From contig JALHRB010000008.1 of assembly GCA_022841665.1 (NCBI GenBank), positions 44,027 through 108,026 of the forward strand: a stretch of DNA of 64,000 nt, read 5' to 3'. Position numbers and translations under genes: made by a program. The DNA is from Pseudolabrys sp. (GTDB lineage Bacteria > Pseudomonadota > Alphaproteobacteria > Rhizobiales > Xanthobacteraceae). The notes under the pieces were generated by a model that was not told where the DNA came from, made no database searches, and saw only the letters and a list, made by a program, of their open reading frames with translations. Every line of letters begins with the position of its first letter. Position 1 is the first letter of the stretch. This document shows positions 1 through 9,126 of the stretch, piece by piece.

Positions 1-465
1 GATCATGGCGGGGAAGTTGAATGGCGTGATGCCGGCGACGACGCCGAGCGGCTGGCGCAAGGAGAACAGGTCGGTGCCCGGGCCGGCGCTTTCGCTGTAC
101 TCGCCCTTCATCAGGTGCGGGATGCCGCAGGCGAATTCGACCACTTCGAGGCCGCGCTGGATGTCGCCCTTGGCGTCGGGGACGGTCTTGCCGTGCTCGG
201 ATGACAAGAGCTTGGCGAGGCTGTCGTGCTCTTTCTGGATCAGCTCGAGGAATTTGAACATGACGCGGGCGCGGCGCTGCGGGTTGGTCGCCGCCCAGGC
301 CGGCTGGGCCGCTTCGGCTACCGCGATGGCATGTTCGACCTCGGAATGCTTGGCGAGCGCGACCTTGGCCTGCACCTCACCGGTATTGGGGTCGAAGACG
401 TCGCCAAAGCGGCCGGAGGTTCCTGGAACGGTCTTGCCGCCGATGAAATGGCCGATCTCGCGCAT
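1..465 (-). CDS. mmsA: CoA-acylating methylmalonate-semialdehyde dehydrogenase, N-terminal part
   Basis: The gene begins with ATG at 463-465, with GGAGA seven bases upstream, and runs off the left edge of the window, leaving 155 codons. The visible protein opens MREIGHFIGGKTV and carries the aldehyde-dehydrogenase N-terminal fold, ending in the GVVAGITPFNFPAM motif typical of the CoA-acylating MMSDH subfamily. Known members convert (methyl)malonate semialdehyde plus CoA and NAD+ to propionyl- or acetyl-CoA in valine and inositol catabolism. The catalytic cysteine lies outside the window. A related CoA-acylating aldehyde dehydrogenase is the only realistic alternative. Confidence 0.9.
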   Translation of the reverse strand, partial: MREIGHFIGGKTVPGTSGRFGDVFDPNTGEVQAKVALAKHSEVEHAIAVAEAAQPAWAATNPQRRARVMFKFLELIQKEHDSLAKLLSSEHGKTVPDAKGDIQRGLEVVEFACGIPHLMKGEYSESAGPGTDLFSLRQPLGVVAGITPFNFPAMI

Positions 466-689
466 GTTTTCTCCAATCGATTGTTTTCTGCCCGTCCGCG
501 CGGCGGAGGGCTGGTTTTCGGCGAGTTTTACCCCATTTTTCGCGGCGGTCACGGGCTCGCCGGCCCGATCAGCCCGGTTTTTCTTTCACTTTCGGTTAGC
601 CTTTACCCCCCTTTAACAGCGCCAGTCTAGGGTCGCTTTGCGGGCGTCGTTTTGATGTCTGGCAAGTGGGTCGCGTGGTGGAGTAAGTC

Positions 690-1478
690 ATGGATATTGC
701 GACGGGCCTAGGCCTGGTTGCCGGCTGCATCGTGCTGGTGGCGCTAATTCTGATGGGCGGCGACCTGCGCATGTTCGCGGACGCGCACGCCTTCCTCGTC
801 ATCTTCGGCGGGGCCTTTTCCGCCACCCTGATCCGATTCCCGCTCTCCTCGATTTTCCACGGTCTGCCGCTCGGCATGAAGTTCGCTTTCACAATGCGGC
901 GCATGAGCCAGCGCGAACTGGTGGACGAGATCGCCGGTCTCGCCGAAATCGCCCGCAAGCAGGGTCCGATCGGCCTGGAAAAAGTCGAGATTGACGATCC
1001 CTTCCTCGCCAAGGGCATCCGCTTCGTCGCCGACGGCTACGATACCGCCTTCATCCGCGACAACCTTGAGCGCGACCGCGACAACTTCCTTACCCATCTC
1101 GACGAGGGTCAGAAAATCTACCGCGCCATCGGCGACTGCGCGCCGGCCTTCGGCATGGTCGGCACGCTGATCGGCATGGTGCAGATGTTCGCGAACATGA
1201 CCGACCCGTCCAAACTCGGCCCTTATATGGCGGTGGCTTTGCTCGCCACTTTCTACGGCGCGGCGCTCGCCAACCTGATGTGCCTGCCCATCGCCGACAA
1301 GCTGCACCTCAAACTCGTCGATGAAGAGATCAACCGCACGCTGATCATCGACGGAATCCTGATGATCCGCGAGGCCAAGAGTCCCTCTTTGGTTAGGGAG
1401 ATGCTGCTCGCCTACCTGCCGGAGAAGCACCGTCACGTCGAAGCCGACGAGGACGAGACGGAGGCGGTGCCCGCTTAG
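690..1478 (+). CDS. motA: MotA/PomA-type flagellar stator protein
   Basis: This 262-residue protein has two N-terminal membrane segments (about 4-22 and 33-53), a charged cytoplasmic loop, and two C-terminal segments (about 147-170 and 177-200). The conserved stator prolines are visible in CAPAFGMVGTLIGMV (P152) and LGPYMAVALLATFYG (P178). Its length and N-terminus resemble the PomA-like branch rather than the longer rhizobial MotA. It should form the ion channel with the MotB-like protein encoded 26 bases downstream. GGAG seven bases before the ATG supports the start. No other flagellar gene is in the window, so a non-flagellar ion-driven stator cannot be excluded. Confidence 0.85.
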   Translation: MDIATGLGLVAGCIVLVALILMGGDLRMFADAHAFLVIFGGAFSATLIRFPLSSIFHGLPLGMKFAFTMRRMSQRELVDEIAGLAEIARKQGPIGLEKVEIDDPFLAKGIRFVADGYDTAFIRDNLERDRDNFLTHLDEGQKIYRAIGDCAPAFGMVGTLIGMVQMFANMTDPSKLGPYMAVALLATFYGAALANLMCLPIADKLHLKLVDEEINRTLIIDGILMIREAKSPSLVREMLLAYLPEKHRHVEADEDETEAVPA

Positions 1479-1504
1479 TAAAGCGGCCCCAGGCAGGTTC
1501 ACCC

Positions 1505-2332
1505 ATGGCGCGACGCAAAGACGGCGGACACAGCGGCGGACACGGCTGGTTTGTGACCTTCGCCGACCTGATGGGCCTGCTGGTGGCCTTCTTCGTCATG
1601 CTGGTGGCGTTCTCCACGCAGGATTCGGCCAAGCTGCAGGTCGTGGCCGGCTCCATGCGGGACGCCTTCGGCGTGCAGGACCGCGTGCGTTACTCCGGCA
1701 TCATCGAGGTGCTCGGCCTGCCGACGCGGCCGAAGCTGAAGAACGCCGCCCACATCGATCCCTCGGAAGCCTCCGCCACGCCGTCGCCCGACGAGCACGA
1801 CCGCCAGCGCAGCTACGGCGCGCGCTTCAAGGAGGACCGCAAATTCGCGCTTGCCTCCGCCTCGCTGCGGCAAGCTTTGCAGGACATGCCGGAGATCACC
1901 GAAGTGTCCAAGCACATCATGATCGAAGAGACCAAGCAGGGTCTCAACATCGAGATCGTCGATCAGGACGGCCGCTCGATGTTTCCCGACGGCATGAAGC
2001 AGCCCTACGAGCGCACGCGCCGGATCATCCAGAAGCTCGCCCCGGCGCTCAAGGCGATGCCGTACCGGCTCTCTATCGTCGGGCACACGTCGGCCAGCCC
2101 CATCCCGCCGAAGCCCGGTTACGGCCCGTGGGAGCTCTCGGCCGACCGCGCCAACGCGGTGCGCGAAATCCTGGCCGGCGAGGGCATCCCCAGCGGTAAC
2201 ATCTTCATGGTCGCCGGCAAGGCCGACACCGACCCGCTGTTTCCGGATAACCCCTCCATGACCCCGAACCGCCGGGTGACCATTACCCTGATGCGGGAAC
2301 AGCCCCCGATTCCGCCCGATTTGACCCCCTAG
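1505..2332 (+). CDS. motB: MotB-like stator protein with OmpA peptidoglycan-binding domain
   Basis: The 275-residue protein has a short basic N-terminus, then one membrane segment carrying the ion-binding aspartate (D21, in WFVTFADLMGLLVAFF), a linker, and a C-terminal OmpA-like domain (about 150-270). The OmpA domain shows the usual LSIVGHTSA, LSADRANAVREIL and PNRRVTITL signatures. It would anchor the MotA-type channel to peptidoglycan. The gene follows motA by 26 bases and is very probably co-transcribed. The plug/linker region is short, which fits the PomB-like or short MotB branch. Confidence 0.83.
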   Translation: MARRKDGGHSGGHGWFVTFADLMGLLVAFFVMLVAFSTQDSAKLQVVAGSMRDAFGVQDRVRYSGIIEVLGLPTRPKLKNAAHIDPSEASATPSPDEHDRQRSYGARFKEDRKFALASASLRQALQDMPEITEVSKHIMIEETKQGLNIEIVDQDGRSMFPDGMKQPYERTRRIIQKLAPALKAMPYRLSIVGHTSASPIPPKPGYGPWELSADRANAVREILAGEGIPSGNIFMVAGKADTDPLFPDNPSMTPNRRVTITLMREQPPIPPDLTP

Positions 2333-2466
2333 AGGGAACGTTTCGGGCATGATTTGCGTCAACTGGCCAGGCAAAAAGGCCGGTACTTTCCCCTTGAAGG
2401 CGGTGATATAAGGCCGGCCTTTCGGGCCCTTCTCACAAGCCCATCGGGCGGACGCAGACTACCTCC

Positions 2467-4386
2467 ATGAGCAACGGCGTGAACGAAACGGCGGCTTCGG
2501 CCGGGCCGGCTGCGGGGACTGGCCGGGAGGCCGCCCCCGGCATGGCTGCGCTGGCGCTCGGAAGCGTCGGCGTCGTCTACGGCGACATCGGCACCAGCCC
2601 GCTCTACGCCTTTCGCGAGGCGGCGACGGCGGCAAGCAACGGGGGGCCGGTCGAGCGCGACATCGTACTGGGCGTGCTGTCGCTCATCCTATGGGCGCTC
2701 ATCATCACGGTGACCCTCAAATACGTGCTGATGCTCCTGCGCGCCGATAACAACGGCGAGGGCGGCACGCTCTCGCTGACAGCGCTTGCCACCCGCGGGC
2801 TCGGCCGCCGCACCACTTTCGTCTTTCTCGTCGGCGTCATCGGCGCCGCGATGTTCCTCGGCGATTCCGTAATCACGCCTGCGATTTCGGTGTTGTCGGC
2901 GGTGGAAGGCCTCAAGCTCGCCAATCCGGCGTTCAGCGATTATGTGGCCCCGCTCACCGTCGTTATCCTGATCGCGCTGTTCGCCGTGCAGAGCCACGGC
3001 ACCGCCAGGGTCGCCGCCCTGTTCGGTCCGATCATGGTGGTCTGGTTCGTGTCGATTGCGATAGCCGGCGCGCTGCATATCAATGACGATCCGCACGTCC
3101 TTGCGGCCATCAATCCGCTCTACGGCGTGCAGTTTATGTTAAGTCACGGCGTCATCGGTCTCGTCACCCTCGGCGCCGTATTCCTGGTGGTGACCGGCGG
3201 AGAGGCGCTCTATGCCGATCTCGGCCATTTCGGCCGCAAGCCGATTCAGACCGCGTGGTTGTGCCTGGTCCTGCCGGCGCTGGTGATCAACTATTTTGGG
3301 CAGGGCGCCAAGGTGCTGGCCGATCCCGCCGCGATCGAAAATCCGTTCTACCGGCTCGTGCCGGAGGGCCTTTTGCTGCCCATGATCGTGCTGGCCACGG
3401 CCGCGACCGTGATCGCCAGCCAGGCGGTTATCACCGGCGCCTATTCGCTGGTGCAACAGGCGATCCAGCTCGGCATGCTGCCGCGGCTGACCATCCTGCA
3501 CACCTCGGCCTCGCAGGTCGGCCAGATCTATATTCCGCGGGTGACCATGACGTTGCTGATTGGCGTGCTGCTGCTGGTCGGGCTGTTCCGCACATCGAGC
3601 GCGCTCGCGTCCGCCTACGGCATCGCAGTCGCCACCACGATGGTGGTGGACGGTGTGCTCGCCTTCATCGTGATCTGGAAATTGTGGCAGTGGCCGCTGT
3701 GGAAGTCCGCACTGCTGTGCCTGCCGCTGTTCATTATCGACGTGACCTTCTTCTCCGCCAACCTGTTGAAGCTGCTCGAGGGTGCATGGGCGCCGATTCT
3801 GTTCGGTATTGGCATGGTGCTTTTGATGCTCACTTGGCGGCGCGGCAGCGCCATTCTGATCAGCAAGACGCGAAAGACCGAAGTTCCGCTTGAGACACTG
3901 TTGCGAAGCATGGAAAAGAAGCCGCCGCACGTCGTGCCGGGTACGGCCGTATTCCTCACCAGCGACCCGGAATTTGCGCCGACCGCGCTGCTGCACAATC
4001 TCAAGCACAACAAGGTGTTGCACGAACACAATGTCATCCTCACCGTGGTCACCGCCGACACGCCGCGGGTGCCCGACGAGGAGCGGGTACAGATGGCGGC
4101 CCTGTCGAAGCATTTCTCGCGCGTGTCGCTGAAGTTCGGCTACATGGAGCAGCCGAACGTGCCGAAGGCGCTGGCCATCGCGCGCAAGCACGGCTGGCAG
4201 TTCGACATCATGTCGACGTCGTTCTTCCTGTCGCGCCGCTCGCTGCGGCCCTCGGCGCAGTCCGGCATGCCGACGTGGCAGGACCATCTGTTCATCTGGC
4301 TGGCGCGTTCCGCGAGCGACGCCACCGACTTCTTCCAGATACCCACCGGGCGGGTGGTGGAGGTCGGGACGCAGGTGACGGTCTGA
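2467..4386 (+). CDS. kup: KUP-family potassium:proton symporter, first copy
   Basis: The 639-residue protein has the KUP signature [17 protein letters not shown] near residue 37, about twelve hydrophobic segments through residue 460, and a soluble C-terminal domain starting near [12 protein letters not shown]. Kup/TrkD proteins take up K+ at moderate affinity. The next gene is a full-length paralogue with the same domain order and an identical C-terminal tail ([16 protein letters not shown]). The spacing (about 195 bases between the two start-corrected reading frames) allows either co-transcription or separate promoters. No strong ribosome site is visible before the ATG. Confidence 0.95.
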   Translation: MSNGVNETAASAGPAAGTGREAAPGMAALALGSVGVVYGDIGTSPLYAFREAATAASNGGPVERDIVLGVLSLILWALIITVTLKYVLMLLRADNNGEGGTLSLTALATRGLGRRTTFVFLVGVIGAAMFLGDSVITPAISVLSAVEGLKLANPAFSDYVAPLTVVILIALFAVQSHGTARVAALFGPIMVVWFVSIAIAGALHINDDPHVLAAINPLYGVQFMLSHGVIGLVTLGAVFLVVTGGEALYADLGHFGRKPIQTAWLCLVLPALVINYFGQGAKVLADPAAIENPFYRLVPEGLLLPMIVLATAATVIASQAVITGAYSLVQQAIQLGMLPRLTILHTSASQVGQIYIPRVTMTLLIGVLLLVGLFRTSSALASAYGIAVATTMVVDGVLAFIVIWKLWQWPLWKSALLCLPLFIIDVTFFSANLLKLLEGAWAPILFGIGMVLLMLTWRRGSAILISKTRKTEVPLETLLRSMEKKPPHVVPGTAVFLTSDPEFAPTALLHNLKHNKVLHEHNVILTVVTADTPRVPDEERVQMAALSKHFSRVSLKFGYMEQPNVPKALAIARKHGWQFDIMSTSFFLSRRSLRPSAQSGMPTWQDHLFIWLARSASDATDFFQIPTGRVVEVGTQVTV

Positions 4387-4580
4387 TCAGATTAAAACGC
4401 CGGTCGGGCGGTTGTCGGCTATAAGACACTGAAATTATTCATTTAAATGCTTGTGACGGGCTGCGTATTGCGCATGGCTCGTACGGACGGAGTGCCCAAA
4501 TCGCACTGCTGGCCCTCGAGTTCAGCGGTATAAGCCCGCCCTTCGGCATATTGCACCGCAACAAATCAGGCCTCTTCCCC

Positions 4581-6494
4581 ATGTCGCACAGCACCGTCGC
4601 CGGCAACGGCGGCTCCCTTGCGGCCGACACCCATCCGAAGGCCGGCTTCTGGGCACTTACCCTCGGCAGTATCGGCGTCGTCTACGGCGACATCGGTACC
4701 AGCCCGCTTTACGCCATGCGCGAGTCCGTTCTGGCCGCCGTCGGACCGGGCAATGCCGCGAACGAGACTGTGGTCCTCGGCATTCTCTCGCTGATCATCT
4801 GGGCGCTGCTGCTCGTCGTCACCGCCAAATACGTGCTGATCCTGCTGCGCGCCGACAACAAGGGCGAGGGCGGTACGCTGGCATTGATGGCACTGGCATC
4901 GCGCGCGCTCGGCGGCGCCAGCGGCGCCGTCATCCTGCTCGGCGTCATCAGCGGCGCCCTGTTTTACGGCGACGCCATCATCACGCCGGCGCTGTCGGTA
5001 TTGTCGGCGGTAGAAGGCCTGAAGATCGTGACGCCGGCGTTCGACGCTTATGTGGTGCCGATCACTGTCGTCATCCTGGTCGTGCTGTTTGCGGTGCAGT
5101 CGCGCGGCACGGCCAAGGTCGCTGCCTTTTTCGGTCCGATTACGCTTGTTTGGTTCGCGGCGCTTGCCGCCGCCGGGCTGTGGCATATTGGGCAAAACAC
5201 GGACGTGCTCTCCGCATTTAATCCCTGGTACGGCATGAATTTTCTGCTGCACCACGGCCTGATCGGGTTCTATACGCTCGGCGCCGTGTTTCTGGTGGTG
5301 ACCGGTTCGGAAGCGCTTTACGCCGACCTCGGCCATTTCGGCCGTGGCCCGATCCGCTTCGCCTGGCTTACGGTAGTGTTGCCAGCACTCACCATTAACT
5401 ATCTCGGGCAGGGCGCCCTGGTGCTTGCCGACCCGAAAGCGATCGAGAACCCCTTCTTCTTGCTTTATCCGGAATGGGCGCTGCTGCCGATGGTCGGTCT
5501 CGCCACTGCCGCCACCGTGATCGCGAGCCAGGCGGTCATCACCGGGGCGTATTCGCTCACGCGCCAGGCAATCCAGCTCGGCCTGTTGCCGCGGCTTGAA
5601 ATCCGCCACACCTCGGAATCCTTGTTCGGGCAGATCTACATGCCGCGCGTCAACACGCTGCTGCTCGTCGGCGTGCTGCTGCTGGTCGCGCTGTTCCGTT
5701 CGTCGAGCGCGCTTGCGTCCGCCTATGGCATCGCAGTCACCGGCACCATGGTCGTCACCGCCATGATGGCCTTCGTTGTCATTTGGAAAGTGTGGCGCTG
5801 GCCGTTGATCGCGGCGATTGCGTTGATCGCGCCATTCCTGCTCATCGACCTCACGTTTCTCTCGGCCAACATGCTCAAGATTTTCGAAGGCGGCTGGATG
5901 CCGCTCGCGCTTGGCGCCGTGGTCATAGCGGTGATGTACACCTGGCGGCGCGGCAGCCGACTGCTGTTCGAAAAGACTCGCAAGTTGGAAACGCCACTCG
6001 AATCCCTGGTCGCGGGCCTCGAGAAAAAGCCGCCGCAGCGGGTGCCCGGCACGGCCGTCTTCCTGACAAGCGATCCGGCCAGCGCGCCGACCGCGCTCCT
6101 GCACAGCCTCAAGCACTACAAAGTGCTGCACGAAAAGAACGTCATTCTCACCATCGAAACCGCCGACACACCGCGGGTCGATCCAGCCGAACGGGTGCGC
6201 ATGGAGCCTGTGGGCGAGACTTTCGCCAAGGTTGTGCTGCGTTTTGGCTTCATGGAGACGCCAAACGTGCCCAAAGCGCTGGCGATTGCCCGCAAGCTCG
6301 GCTGGCAATTCGACATCATGGCCACCTCGTTCTTTCTGTCGCGGCGTTCGCTCAAACCGGCGGTGAAGTCGGACATGCCGCAATGGCAGAATCGGCTGTT
6401 CATTGGCCTCACCCGCGTGGCCAACGACGCCACCGACTATTTCCAGATTCCGACCGGCCGCGTGGTCGAGGTGGGCACCCAGGTGACGGTCTAG
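4581..6494 (+). CDS. kup: KUP-family potassium:proton symporter, second copy
   Basis: This is a second complete KUP transporter of 637 residues, counted from the ATG at 4581. An in-frame TTG at 4551 would add ten residues, but ATG gives a length matching the neighbouring paralogue. The [17 protein letters not shown] signature, about twelve membrane segments and the soluble C-terminal domain ([12 protein letters not shown] onwards) are present. Two kup genes in tandem suggest a duplication with divergence in affinity or pH response. That is inference. The last codons and the stop lie inside a short tandem duplication. Confidence 0.94.
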   Translation: MSHSTVAGNGGSLAADTHPKAGFWALTLGSIGVVYGDIGTSPLYAMRESVLAAVGPGNAANETVVLGILSLIIWALLLVVTAKYVLILLRADNKGEGGTLALMALASRALGGASGAVILLGVISGALFYGDAIITPALSVLSAVEGLKIVTPAFDAYVVPITVVILVVLFAVQSRGTAKVAAFFGPITLVWFAALAAAGLWHIGQNTDVLSAFNPWYGMNFLLHHGLIGFYTLGAVFLVVTGSEALYADLGHFGRGPIRFAWLTVVLPALTINYLGQGALVLADPKAIENPFFLLYPEWALLPMVGLATAATVIASQAVITGAYSLTRQAIQLGLLPRLEIRHTSESLFGQIYMPRVNTLLLVGVLLLVALFRSSSALASAYGIAVTGTMVVTAMMAFVVIWKVWRWPLIAAIALIAPFLLIDLTFLSANMLKIFEGGWMPLALGAVVIAVMYTWRRGSRLLFEKTRKLETPLESLVAGLEKKPPQRVPGTAVFLTSDPASAPTALLHSLKHYKVLHEKNVILTIETADTPRVDPAERVRMEPVGETFAKVVLRFGFMETPNVPKALAIARKLGWQFDIMATSFFLSRRSLKPAVKSDMPQWQNRLFIGLTRVANDATDYFQIPTGRVVEVGTQVTV

Positions 6495-6533
6495 CGGACT
6501 GCGACACGCAAGTGACGGTCTAGCGGACTGCGA
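6482..6533. repeat. 29-bp-period tandem duplication across the kup stop codon
   Basis: A 22-base unit beginning gtgacggtctag is present at 6483-6504 and again, unchanged, at 6512-6533. The first copy holds the last codons and TAG stop of the second kup gene; the second lies just downstream. It is a local microduplication with no obvious mobile-element signature. Confidence 0.9.
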
Positions 6534-6596
6534 AAAGAATGGTGCAGCCCGGCCGGATTCCGGGTAAAACGGCGCGGTAAACGGGAGTTTTCGGCC

Positions 6597-6935
6597 ATGG
6601 CCGAGCAGATGCCGCGGGCGGACGAAGTGACCGACCTGACGCCGGAGGAGGTCGCCACCGGCCTGCGCGAAGGGCGCATGCTGTTGGTCGACGTGCGCGA
6701 GCTCAACGAGACCGCGATGGAAAGCTACCCCGACGCGGTGATCGTGCCGCTCTCCTGCTTCGACCCCGCCGCCATTCCCGACCCGCAGGGCAAGCAGGTT
6801 GTGTTTGCCTGCCGTTCCGGCCGCCGCTCCATCACCGCTTCCGTCGCCGCTCAGGATCAGGGCTACGCCTACACCCACCATCTGGCGGGCGGCATCATCG
6901 CCTGGAAGCAAGCCGGGCTACCCACCAAGACCTGA
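6597..6935 (+). CDS. Single-domain rhodanese-like sulfurtransferase
   Basis: The 112-residue protein is one rhodanese domain. It has LLVDVRE near residue 30, the active-site loop CRSGRRS with C72 as predicted nucleophile, and a closing HHLAGGIIAWKQAGLP motif. Such proteins move sulfane sulfur, for example from thiosulfate or persulfides; the physiological acceptor cannot be read here. No signal peptide is visible, so it should be cytosolic. It lies 26 bases upstream of the polyamine-binding protein gene, but the two functions do not suggest a shared pathway. Confidence 0.88.
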   Translation: MAEQMPRADEVTDLTPEEVATGLREGRMLLVDVRELNETAMESYPDAVIVPLSCFDPAAIPDPQGKQVVFACRSGRRSITASVAAQDQGYAYTHHLAGGIIAWKQAGLPTKT

Positions 6936-6961
6936 AGTCCGCATCGTACAAGAGGCCCGTC

Positions 6962-8050
6962 ATGCGTCGCGCGTTTGCGATCGCCGTTGTCGCTCTGAGC
7001 GTCGGCATTCCCATGGCCGCCGCGCAGCAGCGCACGGTCAATGTCTACAACTGGTCGGACTACATCGACCCGCAGGTGCTGGAAGATTTCACCAAAGAGA
7101 CCGGCATCAAGGTGCAGTACGACACTTTCGATGCCAACGAGACGCTGGAGACCAAGCTGCTCGCCGGCAAGTCCGGCTACGACGTGGTGGTGCCGACCGG
7201 TTATTTTCTCGAGCGGCAAATCAAGGCCGGCGTGTTCCGGAAACTCGACAAGAGCAAGCTGCCGAACCTCGTCCATGCCTGGCCGGAGATCGCCAATCGG
7301 CTCGCCGTTTACGACCCCGGCAACCAGTACGCCGTCAACTACATGTGGGGCACGACCGGCATCGGCTTCAACGTCAAGGCCGCGCGCGCGCGGCTCGGCG
7401 ACGCCAAGATCGACAGCTGGGACATCGTCTTCAAACCCGAAAATCTCGCCAAGTTCAAGGACTGCGGCGTGCATATGCTCGATAGCGCCGACGACATCAT
7501 GCCGGCGGCGCTGCACTATCTCGGGCTCAATCCGAATTCGACAGACGCGAAAGACCTGGAGAGGGCCGCCGATCTTGTGATGAAGGTCCGCTCCTCGGTG
7601 CGCAAATTCCACTCCTCGGAATATCTCAATGCGCTGGCGGGCGGGGAAATCTGCCTGGTGGTCGGTTGGTCCGGCGACATCAAGCAGGCGCAGAAGCGTG
7701 CCGCCGAAGCCAAAGGAGGCGTCGAGGTCGGCTATGCGATCCCGAAGGAGGGCGCGCAGATGTTCTTTGACAATTTCGCCATCCCGACGGATGCCGCGAA
7801 TGTCGCCGAGGCGCACGCTTTCATCGACTACATGATGAAGCCCGAGGTGGCGGCCAAGAACAGCAACCTCGTTTCTTACGCCAACGGCAACCTGGCCAGC
7901 CAGAAACTCATCGACAAGGCGGTGATCGAGGACCGCAGCGTCTATCCCGACGCCGCCCTCATGAGCAAGCTCTACATCGTCGGCGCGCGCGACCAGCGGG
8001 CGCAGCGCACGCTCAACCGGCTGTGGACGAAGATCAAAACGGGAAGGTGA
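6962..8050 (+). CDS. Periplasmic polyamine-binding protein (PotD/PotF family)
   Basis: The 362-residue protein starts with a clear Sec signal peptide (MRRAFAIAVVALSVGIPMAAAQQ) and continues with NVYNWSDYIDPQVLEDF, the characteristic opening of PotD/PotF spermidine/putrescine-binding proteins. The family-typical SGYDVVVPTGYFLERQI and NYMWGTTGIGFN segments follow. It should deliver polyamines to an ABC importer. No permease or ATPase gene is adjacent: the next gene is convergent and belongs to lipid A synthesis. It may serve a remote transporter or act in sensing. Confidence 0.88.
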   Translation: MRRAFAIAVVALSVGIPMAAAQQRTVNVYNWSDYIDPQVLEDFTKETGIKVQYDTFDANETLETKLLAGKSGYDVVVPTGYFLERQIKAGVFRKLDKSKLPNLVHAWPEIANRLAVYDPGNQYAVNYMWGTTGIGFNVKAARARLGDAKIDSWDIVFKPENLAKFKDCGVHMLDSADDIMPAALHYLGLNPNSTDAKDLERAADLVMKVRSSVRKFHSSEYLNALAGGEICLVVGWSGDIKQAQKRAAEAKGGVEVGYAIPKEGAQMFFDNFAIPTDAANVAEAHAFIDYMMKPEVAAKNSNLVSYANGNLASQKLIDKAVIEDRSVYPDAALMSKLYIVGARDQRAQRTLNRLWTKIKTGR

Positions 8051-8061
8051 GGCCTCCCTCA

Positions 8062-8160
8062 CCCTGAAAGGGGGAGGGTCGGGGGTCTACGACGGCGCGC
8101 GATTGACCCCCACCCGTCCGCCTTCGCTCCGCTTTGGCGGACGACCTCCCCCTTTCAGGG
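8062..8160. repeat. REP-like imperfect palindrome between convergent genes
   Basis: A perfect 16-bp inverted repeat (ccctgaaagggggagg at 8062-8077, its complement at 8145-8160) encloses a second hairpin, GTCCGCC (8116-8122) with GGCGGAC (8136-8142). The element fills the gap between potF-like and lpxXL and runs into the lpxXL stop codon. It looks like a dispersed intergenic palindrome and may act as a bidirectional terminator, though it has no T-tract. Confidence 0.75.
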
Positions 8161-9111
8161 GGAGGTGGAAGAAAGCGCGTCATCTTCCGGCCGCCAACGG
8201 CGGTGCAGCCACAGCCACTGCTCAGGGTGCTCGCGCACCCAGCCCTCGATGACGGACATGATGTTCTGCATGGTGCCGGCGATGTCGACCATGCCGTCGG
8301 AGCTACGGACGGGCATGATTTCCTCGGTCAACTCGGCGCGGAAGCGGTTGCCCGGCAGCCTGACGATGCGGGTGCCGTGGATCGGGCAGTCGAAGTGCTG
8401 TGCCAGCCGCGCGATCAGCGGATTGGCGCGGGTTTTTTGGCCGAAGAAGGTCACCTCGACGCCGCGCACATAATACTGATCGACCAGCATGCCGACATGC
8501 GCCCCGCGCTCCAGCGCCTGCGACAGCTTCAGCGGCGCGTCGAGCCCGGTGGAGATCATATCGCCCATGAGGGCATTGCGAGTTTCGCTGATCCAAGCGT
8601 TCAGACGTGGAATGTTCGGGCGCCGGTACAACACCGCGCTATCCATCTTGTAGGTGGAGGCGGCGATGGCCGGTAGCTCCCAATTCGCCAGATGCGCCGC
8701 GAAAATCAGGGCAGGGCGGTCGTCGCGCAGCAGTGTGCGGAAGCGCTCGATGTCGGCATCGCGCAACTCGATGCGGCCGGGCCGGTCGGGATAGTCGGGG
8801 TCCCAGTCCCACAGCCGGTCGAGGTGCGCGAACTCGGCGCCCATGCGGCCGAGATTGTCCCAGACGCCGCGCACGATGGTCTCGATCTCGGCCGGCGACT
8901 TTTCTGGAAATGCGGCGGTGAGTTGCGTGCGCGCGATGCGATTCTCGCGAAACAGCGGCCCAATGGTGCGCATGAAGCCGCCGGCCGCATTGGTCAGCGT
9001 GTCCGGATTGAACAGGCGCAGGAGCTTGAGCAGGCCGACCGCAACCGATCCGACCAAGGCGTCTCCGGCGCGCTTGAGGCCGCGGCGTAAACGTCGCTTG
9101 ATCGTGCTCAT
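8155..9111 (-). CDS. lpxXL: LpxXL, acyltransferase for the very-long-chain lipid A substituent
   Basis: The 318-residue protein belongs to the LpxL/HtrB lysophospholipid acyltransferase family. It has an N-terminal hydrophobic stretch and the HX4E catalytic motif in FAAHLANWELPAI, followed by YRRPNIPRLNAWI and MLVDQYYVRGVEVTFFG. As last gene of the acpXL-fabZXL-fabF2XL-fabF1XL-adh2XL-lpxXL series, it should transfer the C28-type hydroxy fatty acid from AcpXL to lipid A at the inner membrane. The gene order is that described for Rhizobium. The final residues (STSP) and stop codon lie inside the palindromic repeat. Confidence 0.9.
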   Translation of the reverse strand: MSTIKRRLRRGLKRAGDALVGSVAVGLLKLLRLFNPDTLTNAAGGFMRTIGPLFRENRIARTQLTAAFPEKSPAEIETIVRGVWDNLGRMGAEFAHLDRLWDWDPDYPDRPGRIELRDADIERFRTLLRDDRPALIFAAHLANWELPAIAASTYKMDSAVLYRRPNIPRLNAWISETRNALMGDMISTGLDAPLKLSQALERGAHVGMLVDQYYVRGVEVTFFGQKTRANPLIARLAQHFDCPIHGTRIVRLPGNRFRAELTEEIMPVRSSDGMVDIAGTMQNIMSVIEGWVREHPEQWLWLHRRWRPEDDALSSTSP

Positions 9112-9126
9112 GCTGCGTCGTCCGGG

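Noticed and set aside
2336..2362. GGAAC-N17-CGTC before the first kup gene
   Set aside because: The -10 differs from CGTT and the site directly follows the motB stop; not strong enough to call an EcfG promoter.
4566..6911. A 781-codon open frame on the minus strand
   Set aside because: Antisense to the second kup and the rhodanese genes, which have clear family motifs; its His/Arg/Asp-rich product has no domain.
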